From Bacteroidales bacterium (GTDB lineage: Bacteria; Bacteroidota; Bacteroidia; Bacteroidales; PWNQ01), in the NCBI GenBank assembly GCA_021740245.1, contig JAIPAE010000011.1, forward strand, positions 1 to 38,577: a stretch of DNA of 38,577 bases, read 5' to 3'. Of this stretch, positions 18,805 through 27,406 are shown piece by piece. The notes below the pieces were generated by a model. That model was not told the DNA's origin and searched no databases. It worked only from the letters and a program-made list of their open reading frames with translations. The translations under genes and the position numbers were made by a program. Each line of letters starts with the position of its first letter. The first letter of the stretch is position 1.

Positions 18805-19461
18805 TTATTGTTGGGCTTTTTTGTGGTCTGCCAGAAACTTTTCCAGGCCGATATCCGTCAGCGGATGTTTCAGTAATCCTTTTAAAGGCTTAAGCGGGCT
18901 TGTGACAACATCTACACCTGCTTCGGCACATTCTATGATATGTCTTGTGTTACGTATGGAAGCAGCCAGTATTTGTGTTTCAAATTCATAATTATGATAA
19001 ACCTGAACCATTTGATCTATCAAATCCATACCATTATAATTCATATCATCGATGCGTCCAATAAAAGGACTCACATAAGTTGCTCCTGCTTTAGCAGCCA
19101 ATATCGCTTGCCCGGTTGAAAAAACCAATGTGCAGTTTGTCTTGATGCCCTTATGTGAAAGATGATTAATGGCTTTTATGCCATTTGCCGTTGCCGGTAC
19201 TTTTACTACAATTTGTGAATGAATGGAAGCCAGCTTTAATCCCTCATCTATCATTCCATCCATATCTGTTGCAATAACCTCAGCACTTACATGACCATCA
19301 ACAATATTGCAGATCGTTTCATAATGCTTAATGATGTTTTCTTCGCCTGAAATTCCTTCTTTTGCCATTAATGAAGGGTTTGTGGTTACCCCATCCAGGA
19401 TACCTAAAGACCCTGCTTCTGTGATTTCATCAATGTTAGCGGTATCAATGAAAAATTTCAT
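18805..19461 (-). CDS. tal: Transaldolase / fructose-6-phosphate aldolase (small MipB/TalC type)
   Basis: This 218-residue single-domain TIM barrel starts MKFFIDTANIDEITEA with the signature GILDGVTTNPSLMAKEG. The likely Schiff-base lysine is K87 in QIVVKVPAT, and the C-terminal GVDVVTSPLKPLKGLLKHPL is typical. This compact type transfers dihydroxyacetone units between sugar phosphates in the non-oxidative pentose phosphate pathway, or acts as a fructose-6-phosphate aldolase. Sequence alone does not separate the two. It heads a minus-strand cluster and has its own promoter motif upstream. Confidence 0.93.
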   Translation of the reverse strand: MKFFIDTANIDEITEAGSLGILDGVTTNPSLMAKEGISGEENIIKHYETICNIVDGHVSAEVIATDMDGMIDEGLKLASIHSQIVVKVPATANGIKAINHLSHKGIKTNCTLVFSTGQAILAAKAGATYVSPFIGRIDDMNYNGMDLIDQMVQVYHNYEFETQILAASIRNTRHIIECAEAGVDVVTSPLKPLKGLLKHPLTDIGLEKFLADHKKAQQ

Positions 19462-19508
19462 AATTTAATTTTTGGTTAGAGTGATAACTATAAATTATTA
19501 ATAATCTG

Positions 19509-19516
19509 CAAATGTA
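19509..19516 (-). promoter_or_regulatory. Predicted tal promoter, -7 element
   Basis: The minus strand reads TACATTTG, an exact TAnnTTTG match, 47 bp before the tal ATG. No TTG at the ideal distance was found. Confidence 0.5.
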
Positions 19517-19714
19517 ATAACAAATAAGCGGCCTTTTTTATTTAAAGGGGAGTTTCTATCAGATAACCTGAAAAAAAAGTTGTTATGAGAAAAGAAAATA
19601 AGATAATCGTGTAAAATTCGGGCTTGAGGTTAAATGACATTTTCATGGATAGTTTATTTTGAATGACAATATACAAAAATTTAAGCTCTTTATCAAGCCT
19701 AACCCATAAAAGAA

Positions 19715-19811
19715 GGGCAAGCTACTTACATCGCACCGCTACAACCGCCTACCCTTGCTTCCTTCCGGACCTGGGGGAGTTCAGCAGGAGCTGGTCGTGT
19801 AAGACTTGCCC
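19715..19811 (-). ncRNA. ffs: Signal recognition particle RNA (small bacterial type)
   Basis: Read on the minus strand, the segment has terminal complementary ends GGGCAAG (19805-19811) and CTTGCCC (19715-19721). In the middle it has the universally conserved SRP domain IV sequence AGGTCCGGAAGGAAGCAAGG, with the GGAA tetraloop and asymmetric loop that bind Ffh. The length of about 97 nt fits the 4.5S class without an Alu domain. The RNA works with Ffh and FtsY to target membrane proteins to SecYEG. The stem is followed directly by a T-rich stretch that could terminate transcription. Exact ends are estimated from the closing stem. Confidence 0.95.
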
Positions 19812-19820
19812 CAAAGTCTG

Positions 19821-19850
19821 CAAAAGTAATAAAAATATACAGCTCAGCAA
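19821..19850 (-). promoter_or_regulatory. SRP RNA promoter (TTG-N19-TACTTTTG)
   Basis: On the minus strand TTG (19848-19850) is followed by exactly 19 bp and TACTTTTG (19821-19828). The SRP RNA 5' end lies about 9 bp further on, the expected distance to a start point. It is one of the clearest promoters in the window. Confidence 0.85.
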
Positions 19851-20050
19851 CTCGTATGATGATTTTTTTTGAATATTTTATAGTTGCTACTGCTTTTGTG
19901 TGTATTGTAATGATAATGAGAGTGTAACACAAAGCAAAGGACTGTTACCTTTGTGCAGATTGAATGCCGGATATTTTGAAATAATAAATGCCAAGAAATA
20001 ATCCCAGCCATAATTCATTCTTTTTTATTTTATTTGTGGATATTTCAGAT

Positions 20051-20058
20051 TAAATTTG
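20051..20058 (+). promoter_or_regulatory. Predicted -7 element for the DUF4199-glycosyltransferase operon
   Basis: TAAATTTG matches TAnnTTTG exactly, 17 bp before the chosen ATG of the DUF4199 gene. The short distance implies a very short leader. Confidence 0.5.
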
Positions 20059-20075
20059 CAAAAAAAGACAGTGAA

Positions 20076-20612
20076 ATGACAAATAACAACACTACATCTA
20101 TCGATCATCCTTTTCGCTATGGTTTATATATTTCAGCAGCTTCTATAATTTTGATGCTGATTACTTATATCTTTAATCAGTATAACAGCCTGTTTTTTGG
20201 TGTTTTAGGATGGCTGGTAATACTGATTGGATTATTTATCAGTGCTTATAAATTCAGAGAAGAAAAACTGAATGGCTTTATTTCATATGGCACATCATTC
20301 AGGATCATTTTTTTAACAGCGTTGTTTTTTGGTTTGATCATGACTGTTTATACAATGTTGCACTTTGGAGTTATGGATCCGGAAGGTTTGGATCAAATGA
20401 TGTATGAAGAACAGAAAAAACTTGCAGAATCAGGAAAGATAACGCAGGAACAATTTGACTCATTAAAAAATATTCAGGAAAACATAACTTTTACATGGTG
20501 GGGTATGTGAATCGGACAGTTTTTTAGTGGTCTTTTTTGGGGATTGATTGGTGGTTTGCTTTTGTCATTGATCATTAAAAAGGAAAATCCTAATCGTTCA
20601 CCTTTTAATTAG
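20076..20612 (+). pseudogene. DUF4199 family membrane protein interrupted by an in-frame TGA
   Basis: Translation from ATG 20076 gives three hydrophobic helices (around YGLYISAASIILMLITYIF, FFGVLGWLVILIGLFISAY, RIIFLTALFFGLIMTVYTML) and a loop with FTWWGM. It then reaches TGA at 20508-20510. The same frame stays open for 33 more codons to TAG 20610-20612, encoding a fourth helix (FFSGLFWGLIGGLLLSLII) and a positive tail KKENPNRSP. That is the expected end of a DUF4199 protein, so the stop looks like a recent nonsense mutation, a sequence error or recoding. The next gene, a family 2 glycosyltransferase, starts 7 bp after the TAG, as is common in Bacteroidota. Confidence 0.8.
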
Positions 20613-20619
20613 ATATCAA

Positions 20620-21570
20620 ATGGATATATCAATTGTAATTGCTTTATTGAATGAAGAAGAATCATTACCTGAGTTGCGTGATTGGATAATGAAGGTGATC
20701 AAAGAAAATAATTATACATATGAGATTATTTTTATTGATGATGGTAGTAATGATAAATCATGGGAAATAGTAGAGCACTTTTCACAGGAAGATAGACATA
20801 TAAAAGCTATAAAATTCCGCCGTAATTATGGCAAATCTGCTGCCTTGAATGAGGGCTTCTTTTATGCAAATGGAGATATCGTAATTACCATGGATGCTGA
20901 TTTACAGGATAATCCTGAAGAGATTCCCGAGATGGTACGCATGATAAAGGAAAACGGTTACGATCTGGTTTCCGGATGGAAAAAGAAAAGATATGACCCC
21001 TGGTCTAAAACTTTCCCAACGAAGCTATATAACTGGGCAACCCGAAAAATGACAGGCATATATCTTCATGATTTTAATTGTGGCTTGAAGGCTTATCGTA
21101 AAGATGTCATTAAGAGTATTGAGGTATATGGGGAAATGCACAGGTATATACCTGTAATTGCGAAATGGGCAGGGTTTAAAAATATTGGTGAAAAAATAGT
21201 TAAGCACCAGGAAAGAAAATATGGATCAACGAAGTTTGGTTGGGAAAGGTTTATTAACGGATTCCTTGATCTGCTTACGATTACATTTATATCCCGTTTC
21301 GGAAAAAGACCTATGCACCTTTTTGGGTCCATAGGCACTTTGTTGTTTCTTATAGGTTTTATAATTGCCGGGTATCTGGCTTATCAAAAAATAGTGATGG
21401 GTATTCCGAAAATTAATGAACGTCCTTTATTTGATTTGGGAATATTAGCTATGCAACTGGGAACCATACTTTTTGTCGGAGGGTTTTTGGCTGAGTTGGT
21501 TTCCCGTACTGCTCATGACCGTAATATATATCTGATAGAAAAGAAGATACATCTGGATCAGCGGAAGTAA
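20620..21570 (+). CDS. Family 2 glycosyltransferase, DPM1/ArnC-like, with C-terminal membrane helices
   Basis: This 316-residue enzyme has an N-terminal GT-A domain: DISIVIALLNEEESLPEL, the nucleotide-binding IIFIDDGSNDKSWEI, the DxD-like VITMDADLQDNPEEI, and FNCGLKAYRKDV. Two hydrophobic helices near residues 230-255 and 265-290 anchor it in the membrane. The layout is that of polyprenyl-phosphate glycosyltransferases, which load a sugar onto a lipid carrier at the inner membrane. It forms an operon with the DUF4199 gene before it and a second glycosyltransferase 23 bp after it. Confidence 0.9.
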   Translation: MDISIVIALLNEEESLPELRDWIMKVIKENNYTYEIIFIDDGSNDKSWEIVEHFSQEDRHIKAIKFRRNYGKSAALNEGFFYANGDIVITMDADLQDNPEEIPEMVRMIKENGYDLVSGWKKKRYDPWSKTFPTKLYNWATRKMTGIYLHDFNCGLKAYRKDVIKSIEVYGEMHRYIPVIAKWAGFKNIGEKIVKHQERKYGSTKFGWERFINGFLDLLTITFISRFGKRPMHLFGSIGTLLFLIGFIIAGYLAYQKIVMGIPKINERPLFDLGILAMQLGTILFVGGFLAELVSRTAHDRNIYLIEKKIHLDQRK

Positions 21571-21593
21571 TGATCACTGCTTAAGCATTATTT

Positions 21594-22709
21594 ATGAAAA
21601 TTTTAATTATTGGCCCGGCATATCCTTTGAGAGGAGGAATTGCAAATTTTACAGAACGTTTAGCTCTGGAATTTCTCAAACAGAAAGAACAAGTGGAAGT
21701 CCTTTCGTTTTCGCTGCAATATCCTGGTTTTCTGTTTCCGGGGAAATCTCAATATACGGATAAACCCAGGCCAGAGCTAAAAATACACACACGAATCAAT
21801 TCTGTAAACCCGCTGAACTGGATTCGCTGTGGATTTTGGATCCGTAAGCAGAAATACGACCTGATCGTTTTTATGTACTGGCTTCCTTTCATGGCTCCGG
21901 CTTTGGGTACGATTGCCCGGATTACAGGTAAAAAAACACAACGGATTGCACTGTTACATAACATAATACCTCATGAAAAAAGATTCTTTGACCGTCTGTT
22001 ATCCGGTTATTTTGTCAAGTCTGTTGATGGCTTTGCTGCACTTTCACAATCGGTGTTGGATGATCTTGTCATGTTCGATACCAAAAAACCAAGAGCTATA
22101 AATCCACATCCTATTTATGATAATTTTGGCGAAATAACCGGAAAATCTTTAGCAAGAAGAAAGCTTAACCTTAATCCGGACTATCCGCTTATTCTGTTTT
22201 TTGGTTTTATCAGGAAATATAAAGGACTGGATTTACTGCTAAATGCCGCTAAAGATGATAACATCAGACAAAAAAATATTCAGATTGTTGTTGCCGGTGA
22301 GTTTTATGATGATCCAATGGAGTATAATAAGATTATCGAGGACAATAACCTGAAAAATGTGATTTTTCGTAATGAATTTATCGCGGATGAAGAAGTGGGT
22401 CTGTATTTTTCAGCTTGCGATCTGGTGGTTCAACCGTATAGGGATGCTACTCAAAGTGGGGTTACTCAAATTGCATTTCATTTTGAAAAACCAATGGTAG
22501 TCACAAATGTTGGTGGTTTATCTGAAATAGTCCCTCACAAAAAAGCCGGCTATGTAGTTGACCCCAAACCAGATAAAATAGCCGGGGCAATAAATGATTT
22601 CTTTGATCATAACCGCCAGAAAGTAATGATTGAAAATGTTAAGACTGAAAAAGCCAAATACTCCTGGGATAAGCTTGTGGATAAAATCAGGTTTTTATAC
22701 AAACAATAA
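21594..22709 (+). CDS. GT-B fold glycosyltransferase (family 4-like)
   Basis: This 371-residue protein has an N-terminal Rossmann domain starting MKILIIGPAYPLRGGIANFT, where GGIANFT is the acceptor-side glycine motif. Its C-terminal domain carries ILFFGFIRKYKGLDLLLNA and the donor-binding PYRDATQSGVTQIAFHFEKP with VVTNVGGLSEIV. This is the family 1/4 retaining glycosyltransferase pattern. Acceptor and donor are unknown. It ends 4 bp from the converging DUF3127 gene. Confidence 0.88.
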   Translation: MKILIIGPAYPLRGGIANFTERLALEFLKQKEQVEVLSFSLQYPGFLFPGKSQYTDKPRPELKIHTRINSVNPLNWIRCGFWIRKQKYDLIVFMYWLPFMAPALGTIARITGKKTQRIALLHNIIPHEKRFFDRLLSGYFVKSVDGFAALSQSVLDDLVMFDTKKPRAINPHPIYDNFGEITGKSLARRKLNLNPDYPLILFFGFIRKYKGLDLLLNAAKDDNIRQKNIQIVVAGEFYDDPMEYNKIIEDNNLKNVIFRNEFIADEEVGLYFSACDLVVQPYRDATQSGVTQIAFHFEKPMVVTNVGGLSEIVPHKKAGYVVDPKPDKIAGAINDFFDHNRQKVMIENVKTEKAKYSWDKLVDKIRFLYKQ

Positions 22710-22713
22710 CTGA

Positions 22714-23124
22714 CTAAAATGGCAGATCATCTTCCGGGGCATGGTCTAAAGGCGGAAGTTCATTTTGATCGGGCATAGGCGGCTGCCCTTTCCCGGCCTC
22801 GCCTGTAGCCATTTGTTCATCAGGGTTTTCCGGTTTTATGGTTTCAACTTTCCAGACATCCAGATTTGTAAAATAGTTTACACGCCCGTCTTTCTCCCAG
22901 CGGTTCCCTTTTATATTAAAATAAACTTTAATTTCATCACCTAAATTATATGAATTTATAAGATCACATCGATCCTGTATCAACTGAAATTTTATGGTCT
23001 CTATAAATTCTCTTCCGTTGTTTTCTTCACGTGTTTCAACTATAAATTCACGTTTCTTGAATTTGTCTGAAACCTGAATAGTATTATGCTTTTCAATTAA
23101 CTTTCCCTGTAATTCGTAACTCAT
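22714..23124 (-). CDS. DUF3127 protein with an SSB-like acidic C-terminal tip
   Basis: The 136-residue protein starts MSYELQGKLIEKHNTIQVSD and has the DUF3127 core (KKREFIVETRE, FIETIKFQLIQDRCDLIN, EIKVYFNIKGNRWEKDGRVN), which looks like an OB-type barrel. A proline-rich disordered linker (GQPPMPDQNELPPL) ends in APEDDLPF. This is strikingly like the DDDIPF tip of single-stranded DNA-binding protein that recruits repair and replication partners. DUF3127 has no firmly assigned role that I know. The tail suggests nucleic-acid work, as an inference. It is transcribed divergently from the vWA-like gene. Confidence 0.85.
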   Translation of the reverse strand: MSYELQGKLIEKHNTIQVSDKFKKREFIVETREENNGREFIETIKFQLIQDRCDLINSYNLGDEIKVYFNIKGNRWEKDGRVNYFTNLDVWKVETIKPENPDEQMATGEAGKGQPPMPDQNELPPLDHAPEDDLPF

Positions 23125-23213
23125 AACTATCTCTTTTTACCTTTATTAATCTGCCTGTCTCTGATTTATGCTGTATGAATAATGTAGGTTATCTTATAAA
23201 TAATTGTGGTATG

Positions 23214-23245
23214 CAAAAATAACAGATTAGATTTTCCGGTTGCAA
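23214..23245 (-). promoter_or_regulatory. Predicted promoter of the DUF3127 gene
   Basis: The minus strand has TTG (23243-23245), a 21-bp spacer and TATTTTTG (23214-23221), matching TAnnTTTG. The leader to the ATG at 23124 would be about 80 nt. Confidence 0.5.
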
Positions 23246-23315
23246 GATGTTAATAACTATTCTTTTTTCGTTACCCTGTAGCCCGAATCCAATTCGTCAA
23301 TTTAATGAGTAGTAT

Positions 23316-23323
23316 TATCTTTG
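23316..23323 (+). promoter_or_regulatory. Predicted promoter of the vWA-like gene, -7 element
   Basis: TATCTTTG matches TAnnTTTG exactly, 19 bp before the ATG at 23343. Confidence 0.55.
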
Positions 23324-23342
23324 TGCGACATTAATTGTTATT

Positions 23343-25430
23343 ATGGAAAAAATTGAACTTATACTTCAGTATTCACCTTGGTTTATTCCGCTTTGCCTGT
23401 TTTTAGGTGTGATTTATGCAGCAATATTGTATTATCGCGAGCGGCATAATGATTTTTCTACTGTTGTTCGATATACGCTTGCTTCAATTCGTTTTTTACT
23501 GGTAAGCTTTATCGCTTTTCTTTTATTGTCTCCTCTGATCAAAAGGCAGAGTCATCAAACAGAAAAACCGATAATAATTTTTTCTCAGGATTTTTCTTCT
23601 TCAATACTAATGAATGATGACTCTACCTACTATAAAACAGCGTATAAGCAAAAAGTGGATTCAGTTTTAGATATTTTGGAGAAGGATTATCAAGTTGAGC
23701 GATTGGGTTTTGGTCAGCATGTATCAAGAGGTCATGATCAGGATTTCCACCAGCCATACACCGATATGGGTGAAATGGTTGAATATATTGATGATACATA
23801 TGAGAACAGAAATCTGGGAGCAATTTTTATAGCTTCGGATGGTATTGTAAATAAAGGTACGGACCCATATTATCTGAGCCGCGATATGATGACTCCGTTC
23901 TATGGTGTTGCAATGGGAGACACAACAGTGAAGAGTGATTTGAAGATTACCGCCGTACAGAACAATGATATAGCATATAAAGGGAATAAATTTCCTTTGG
24001 AAGTGGATGTTTCGGCTGTTAATGCTAACAATGAAAAGTCGTTGATTCAGGTGTATAAAAATTCTGAATTGTTGGAAAGCAAATCAATAACTGTGGATTC
24101 CCGGAAATGGCAAAAGAAATTTTCATTTGTTTTTGAGGCATCAGAAAAAGGGATGCAACAGTATGATATTCGCTTGAAAACCATTGATAGTGAAAATAAC
24201 ACTATGAACAATTATCAAAAAGTGTTCATAGAAGTACTGGAAAGCAAACAACGGGTTTTGTTGCTGGGAAGACGCCCTCACCCGGATATAGCTGCAATAA
24301 AAAAAGCCATTCAAAAAAATCCCAATTATGAGATTGATGTGGAAATGTTGTCGCAATGGAATAAAAAACCAGAAGCATATAATCTTGTTATCTTGCACGG
24401 ATTGCCTTCAGGCGGAAACAGGGAAAAAGTTGTTATACAACAGCTTAAAGAAATAAAAGTGCCTGTATGGTTTATTATTGGTACTGAAACAGATATTAAC
24501 ACCCTGAACCGTTTTGGTAATGATTTACAAGTTGTTGACAGCAAGCAGGAATATGAAGGAATAAAAGGTGAGTTAAATCCTTACTTCACACTTTTTAGTA
24601 TTAATAAGTATGATAAAGGGATATTACCAGCTTTCCCTCCTTTACAGAGCCTGTATGGCAAGTTTAAAGCTATAGATGATTCCAGAATACTGGTGTACAA
24701 AAAGATAGGTGATGTTTCTACTTCATCGCCATTATGGGCTTTTGCTAAAGATGAACAACAAAAATATGCTATTACTTTTGGAGAAGGAATTTGGCGATGG
24801 AGGATTTATAATTACATCAAAGAAAACAATCACCAAATGGTGGATGAATTAATCCGAAAGACAGTTAAATATTTAGTTGCCAGAGAGGATAAAAGCCGTT
24901 TCAGGATAGACACAAAACCAAGGTTTTCGGAGTTTGAAGATATTATTATCCGGGCAGAGTTATATAATCAAAGCTATGAATTGGTTAATGAACCGGAGGT
25001 TAAGCTTGTAATAAAAGATGCTGAAGGAAATCAGTATCCATACGTTATGAGCCGGCAGGATGAAGCTTATGAGATGAAGATGGAGAATCTGAGCCCGGGG
25101 AGTTATTCCTTTAAAGCAAATGTAAAGTTGGGAAACGAGCAATTTGAAGAAACCGGAACTTTTGTTGTAGAGGATGTTAACCTGGAAAGTTTAAATACAG
25201 TTGCAGATTATAATATGCTGTTTCGAATAGCAGGCCAAGATCAGGGCGATGTGATAACAGCTCACGAAATAAACCAGATTCCTGAGATTATAGAAAAGGT
25301 TGATTTAAAACCTGTTTCCTATACGATGAAAGAATACGTTGAATGGGTACACTTGAAATGGTTGTTAATAGTTTTGCTTGTACTCCTGACAACAGAGTGG
25401 CTTATACGAAAGCTTAATGGAGCAATATAA
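23343..25430 (+). CDS. vWA-like membrane protein
   Basis: The 695-residue protein has two N-terminal transmembrane helices (about residues 13-30 and 45-65) and one at the C-terminus (WLLIVLLVLLTTEWLI, about 668-688). The large middle part should sit outside the membrane on one side. Residues 75-205 resemble a von Willebrand A domain: PIIIFSQDFSSSIL holds a DxSxS MIDAS-type motif and AIFIASDGIVNKGTDP is a typical vWA strand and loop. The architecture is reminiscent of BatA/BatB-like Bacteroidota proteins, but the usual MoxR and Bat partners are absent. It lies 12 bp before the M48 protease gene. Confidence 0.75.
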   Translation: MEKIELILQYSPWFIPLCLFLGVIYAAILYYRERHNDFSTVVRYTLASIRFLLVSFIAFLLLSPLIKRQSHQTEKPIIIFSQDFSSSILMNDDSTYYKTAYKQKVDSVLDILEKDYQVERLGFGQHVSRGHDQDFHQPYTDMGEMVEYIDDTYENRNLGAIFIASDGIVNKGTDPYYLSRDMMTPFYGVAMGDTTVKSDLKITAVQNNDIAYKGNKFPLEVDVSAVNANNEKSLIQVYKNSELLESKSITVDSRKWQKKFSFVFEASEKGMQQYDIRLKTIDSENNTMNNYQKVFIEVLESKQRVLLLGRRPHPDIAAIKKAIQKNPNYEIDVEMLSQWNKKPEAYNLVILHGLPSGGNREKVVIQQLKEIKVPVWFIIGTETDINTLNRFGNDLQVVDSKQEYEGIKGELNPYFTLFSINKYDKGILPAFPPLQSLYGKFKAIDDSRILVYKKIGDVSTSSPLWAFAKDEQQKYAITFGEGIWRWRIYNYIKENNHQMVDELIRKTVKYLVAREDKSRFRIDTKPRFSEFEDIIIRAELYNQSYELVNEPEVKLVIKDAEGNQYPYVMSRQDEAYEMKMENLSPGSYSFKANVKLGNEQFEETGTFVVEDVNLESLNTVADYNMLFRIAGQDQGDVITAHEINQIPEIIEKVDLKPVSYTMKEYVEWVHLKWLLIVLLVLLTTEWLIRKLNGAI

Positions 25431-25442
25431 AGCAATTTTATT

Positions 25443-26687
25443 ATGGAACAAACTATTTTTTATATTATCATAGCCATTGTAATATTGGATTTTTTGGTTG
25501 AACGTGTCTTTGATATCTTAAATGCCGGTAAGTTAAATACGAGTATTCCGGAGCGGTTTAAAGGCTATATGGATGAGGCGAAATACAGGAAATCACAGGA
25601 TTATAAAAAAGTAAAAGACCGTTTTGGGCTTTTGATTGCCTCTTTGTCTTTTTTCGTTCTTTTATTAATGCTCTGGTTTGAAGGATTTGCTTTACTTGAT
25701 GAATTTTGGCGGCGCTATACCAGTAATGAAATCTTGCTGGCACTTTTGTTTTTTGGTAGTCTTGGATTAGCGGCCGATATTCTCTCAACACCCTTTTCCT
25801 GGTACAGTACGTTCACTATTGAAGAACGTTTCGGATTTAATAAAACCAATATTAAAACATTTTTCCTGGATAAACTTAAAGGATGGCTGCTTGGAATAAT
25901 TATCGGTGGAGGATTGCTTGTATTAATTGTTTGGATTTATCAGGCTTCAGGAGATATTTTTTGGATAATAGCATGGATGGCCATTACTGTTTTTACCATC
26001 TTTATGACAATGTTCTATTCTACACTGATAGTGCCATTGTTTAATAAACAAAAACCGCTTGAAGATGGCCCGTTAAGAGAAGAGATTGAGCGTTTTGCCG
26101 AAAAGACCGGATTTAAATTGGATAATATTTTTGTGATAGATGGATCGAAACGATCAGCAAAATCCAATGCTTATTTTAGCGGACTTGGACCCAAAAAAAG
26201 AATTGTCTTGTTTGATACTTTGATTGAAAATCATACCAAAGAAGAATTGGTAGCTGTTTTAGCTCATGAAATCGGACATTATAAGAAAAAACATACCCTA
26301 ACCAATATAGTCCTTTCTTTCCTTCAAACTGGTGTATTGTTATTTGTTTTATCATTGGTTATTGATAATCCTGTAATGTCGGGTGCTTTAGGGGCTGAAC
26401 AGCCTTCTTTTCACATGGGAATTCTGGCTTTTGGTTTACTTTTTACCCCGATAAATTTTATACTTGGGATTTTAATGAATATGCTTTCCAGAAAGTTTGA
26501 ATACCAGGCGGATGCATTTGCCGGTCATAACTATTCCGCCAAAGCGCTTAAAGATGCATTAAAAAAATTGTCTGCTGATAATCTCTCTAACTTGTATCCG
26601 CATCCTTCTTATGTGTTTGTTTACTACTCGCATCCTCCTGTGTTAAAAAGATTGAAATTCCTCGATCGGTATGAAAAAAACTCCTGA
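25443..26687 (+). CDS. M48 family membrane metalloprotease (Ste24/CAAX protease 1-like)
   Basis: This 414-residue protein has several membrane helices. Its zinc motif HExxH appears as VLAHEIGHYKKKH around residue 280, and the downstream glutamate ligand lies in RKFEYQADAFA. The N-terminal SIPERFKGYMDEAKYRKSQDY and the FSWYSTFTIEERFGFNKT block match the M48 family N-terminal domain of Ste24-type proteases. Bacteria generally lack CAAX prenylation, so it more likely degrades misfolded membrane proteins. Probably co-transcribed with the vWA-like gene 12 bp upstream. Confidence 0.9.
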   Translation: MEQTIFYIIIAIVILDFLVERVFDILNAGKLNTSIPERFKGYMDEAKYRKSQDYKKVKDRFGLLIASLSFFVLLLMLWFEGFALLDEFWRRYTSNEILLALLFFGSLGLAADILSTPFSWYSTFTIEERFGFNKTNIKTFFLDKLKGWLLGIIIGGGLLVLIVWIYQASGDIFWIIAWMAITVFTIFMTMFYSTLIVPLFNKQKPLEDGPLREEIERFAEKTGFKLDNIFVIDGSKRSAKSNAYFSGLGPKKRIVLFDTLIENHTKEELVAVLAHEIGHYKKKHTLTNIVLSFLQTGVLLFVLSLVIDNPVMSGALGAEQPSFHMGILAFGLLFTPINFILGILMNMLSRKFEYQADAFAGHNYSAKALKDALKKLSADNLSNLYPHPSYVFVYYSHPPVLKRLKFLDRYEKNS

Positions 26688-26759
26688 TTTCTATGGTCGT
26701 GTGCTGTTTATTTGTTTTCTTTGGAGCTTCAAAATGATTTTTAAATTAACAAATGAATT

Positions 26760-27275
26760 ATGATTATTGAAAAAGACAAAGTAGTAGCTATTGATTTCGA
26801 ACTAAAACTAAATGACGAAAATGGTGCTGTTGTAGAAAAAACAGAAGAAAATAAACCATTGACTTTTTTATTTGGAAACGGTAATCTTTTGGAAAAGTTT
26901 GAAGATAACCTTTCTGGAAAAAAGAGCGGTGATGCATTTGCTTTTGGGCTTAAAAGTGACGAGGCTTATGGTCAGCGTCGCGAGGATATGGTCGTTGATC
27001 TTCCTAAAGACATATTTAAGAATGAAAAGGGTGAAATTATGGAAGATATCCTTGTAAAGGATAATTTTATACCTATGAAAGATGAAGGCGGAAATGTATT
27101 AAATGGAAAAGTTCTTGAAGTAAAGGATGATGCTGTTAATATGGATTTCAATCATCCTCTTGCAGGTCAGGATATTTATTTTTCGGGAACAGTGAAAAAT
27201 ATTCGTGAAGCAAAGAAAGAGGAAATTGATCATGGTCATGTTCATGATGAACATACCGGTACAACTCATGAGTAA
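26760..27275 (+). CDS. FKBP-type peptidyl-prolyl isomerase, SlyD-like
   Basis: This 171-residue protein has a split FKBP domain with an inserted flap, as in SlyD: DKVVAIDFELKLNDENGAVV, then LTFLFGNGNLLEKFEDNLSG and AFGLKSDEAYGQR. An insert-in-flap region follows, then the closing strand with VNMDFNHPLAGQDIYFSGTV. The C-terminus contains a histidine-rich tail (DHGHVHDEHTGTTHE) that could bind metal such as nickel, as SlyD tails do. It acts as a cytosolic folding helper. A strong terminator follows. Confidence 0.92.
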   Translation: MIIEKDKVVAIDFELKLNDENGAVVEKTEENKPLTFLFGNGNLLEKFEDNLSGKKSGDAFAFGLKSDEAYGQRREDMVVDLPKDIFKNEKGEIMEDILVKDNFIPMKDEGGNVLNGKVLEVKDDAVNMDFNHPLAGQDIYFSGTVKNIREAKKEEIDHGHVHDEHTGTTHE

Positions 27276-27297
27276 AATAAAATAAAGATCAGGTTTT

Positions 27298-27323
27298 AAC
27301 GCAGCTAAATGCTGCGTTTTTTT
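27298..27323 (+). terminator. Rho-independent terminator of the SlyD-like gene
   Basis: A perfect 8-bp stem (AACGCAGC / GCTGCGTT) with loop TAAAT is followed by a T run. Confidence 0.92.
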
Positions 27324-27406
27324 ATTTTAATGGTAACCTTCTGAATTGTTTTGCGTAAACATCTTTATTCTTAACTTAATTAAGTAATAATTTAACCCTC
27401 TATGCT

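Noticed and set aside
19663..19932. Short frames on both strands around 19700-19900
   Set aside because: They overlap the SRP RNA gene and its promoter and have no protein character.
20508..20510. Reassignment of TGA to a sense codon in this organism
   Set aside because: rpsE and other genes in the window end at TGA in the expected place, so the standard code applies.
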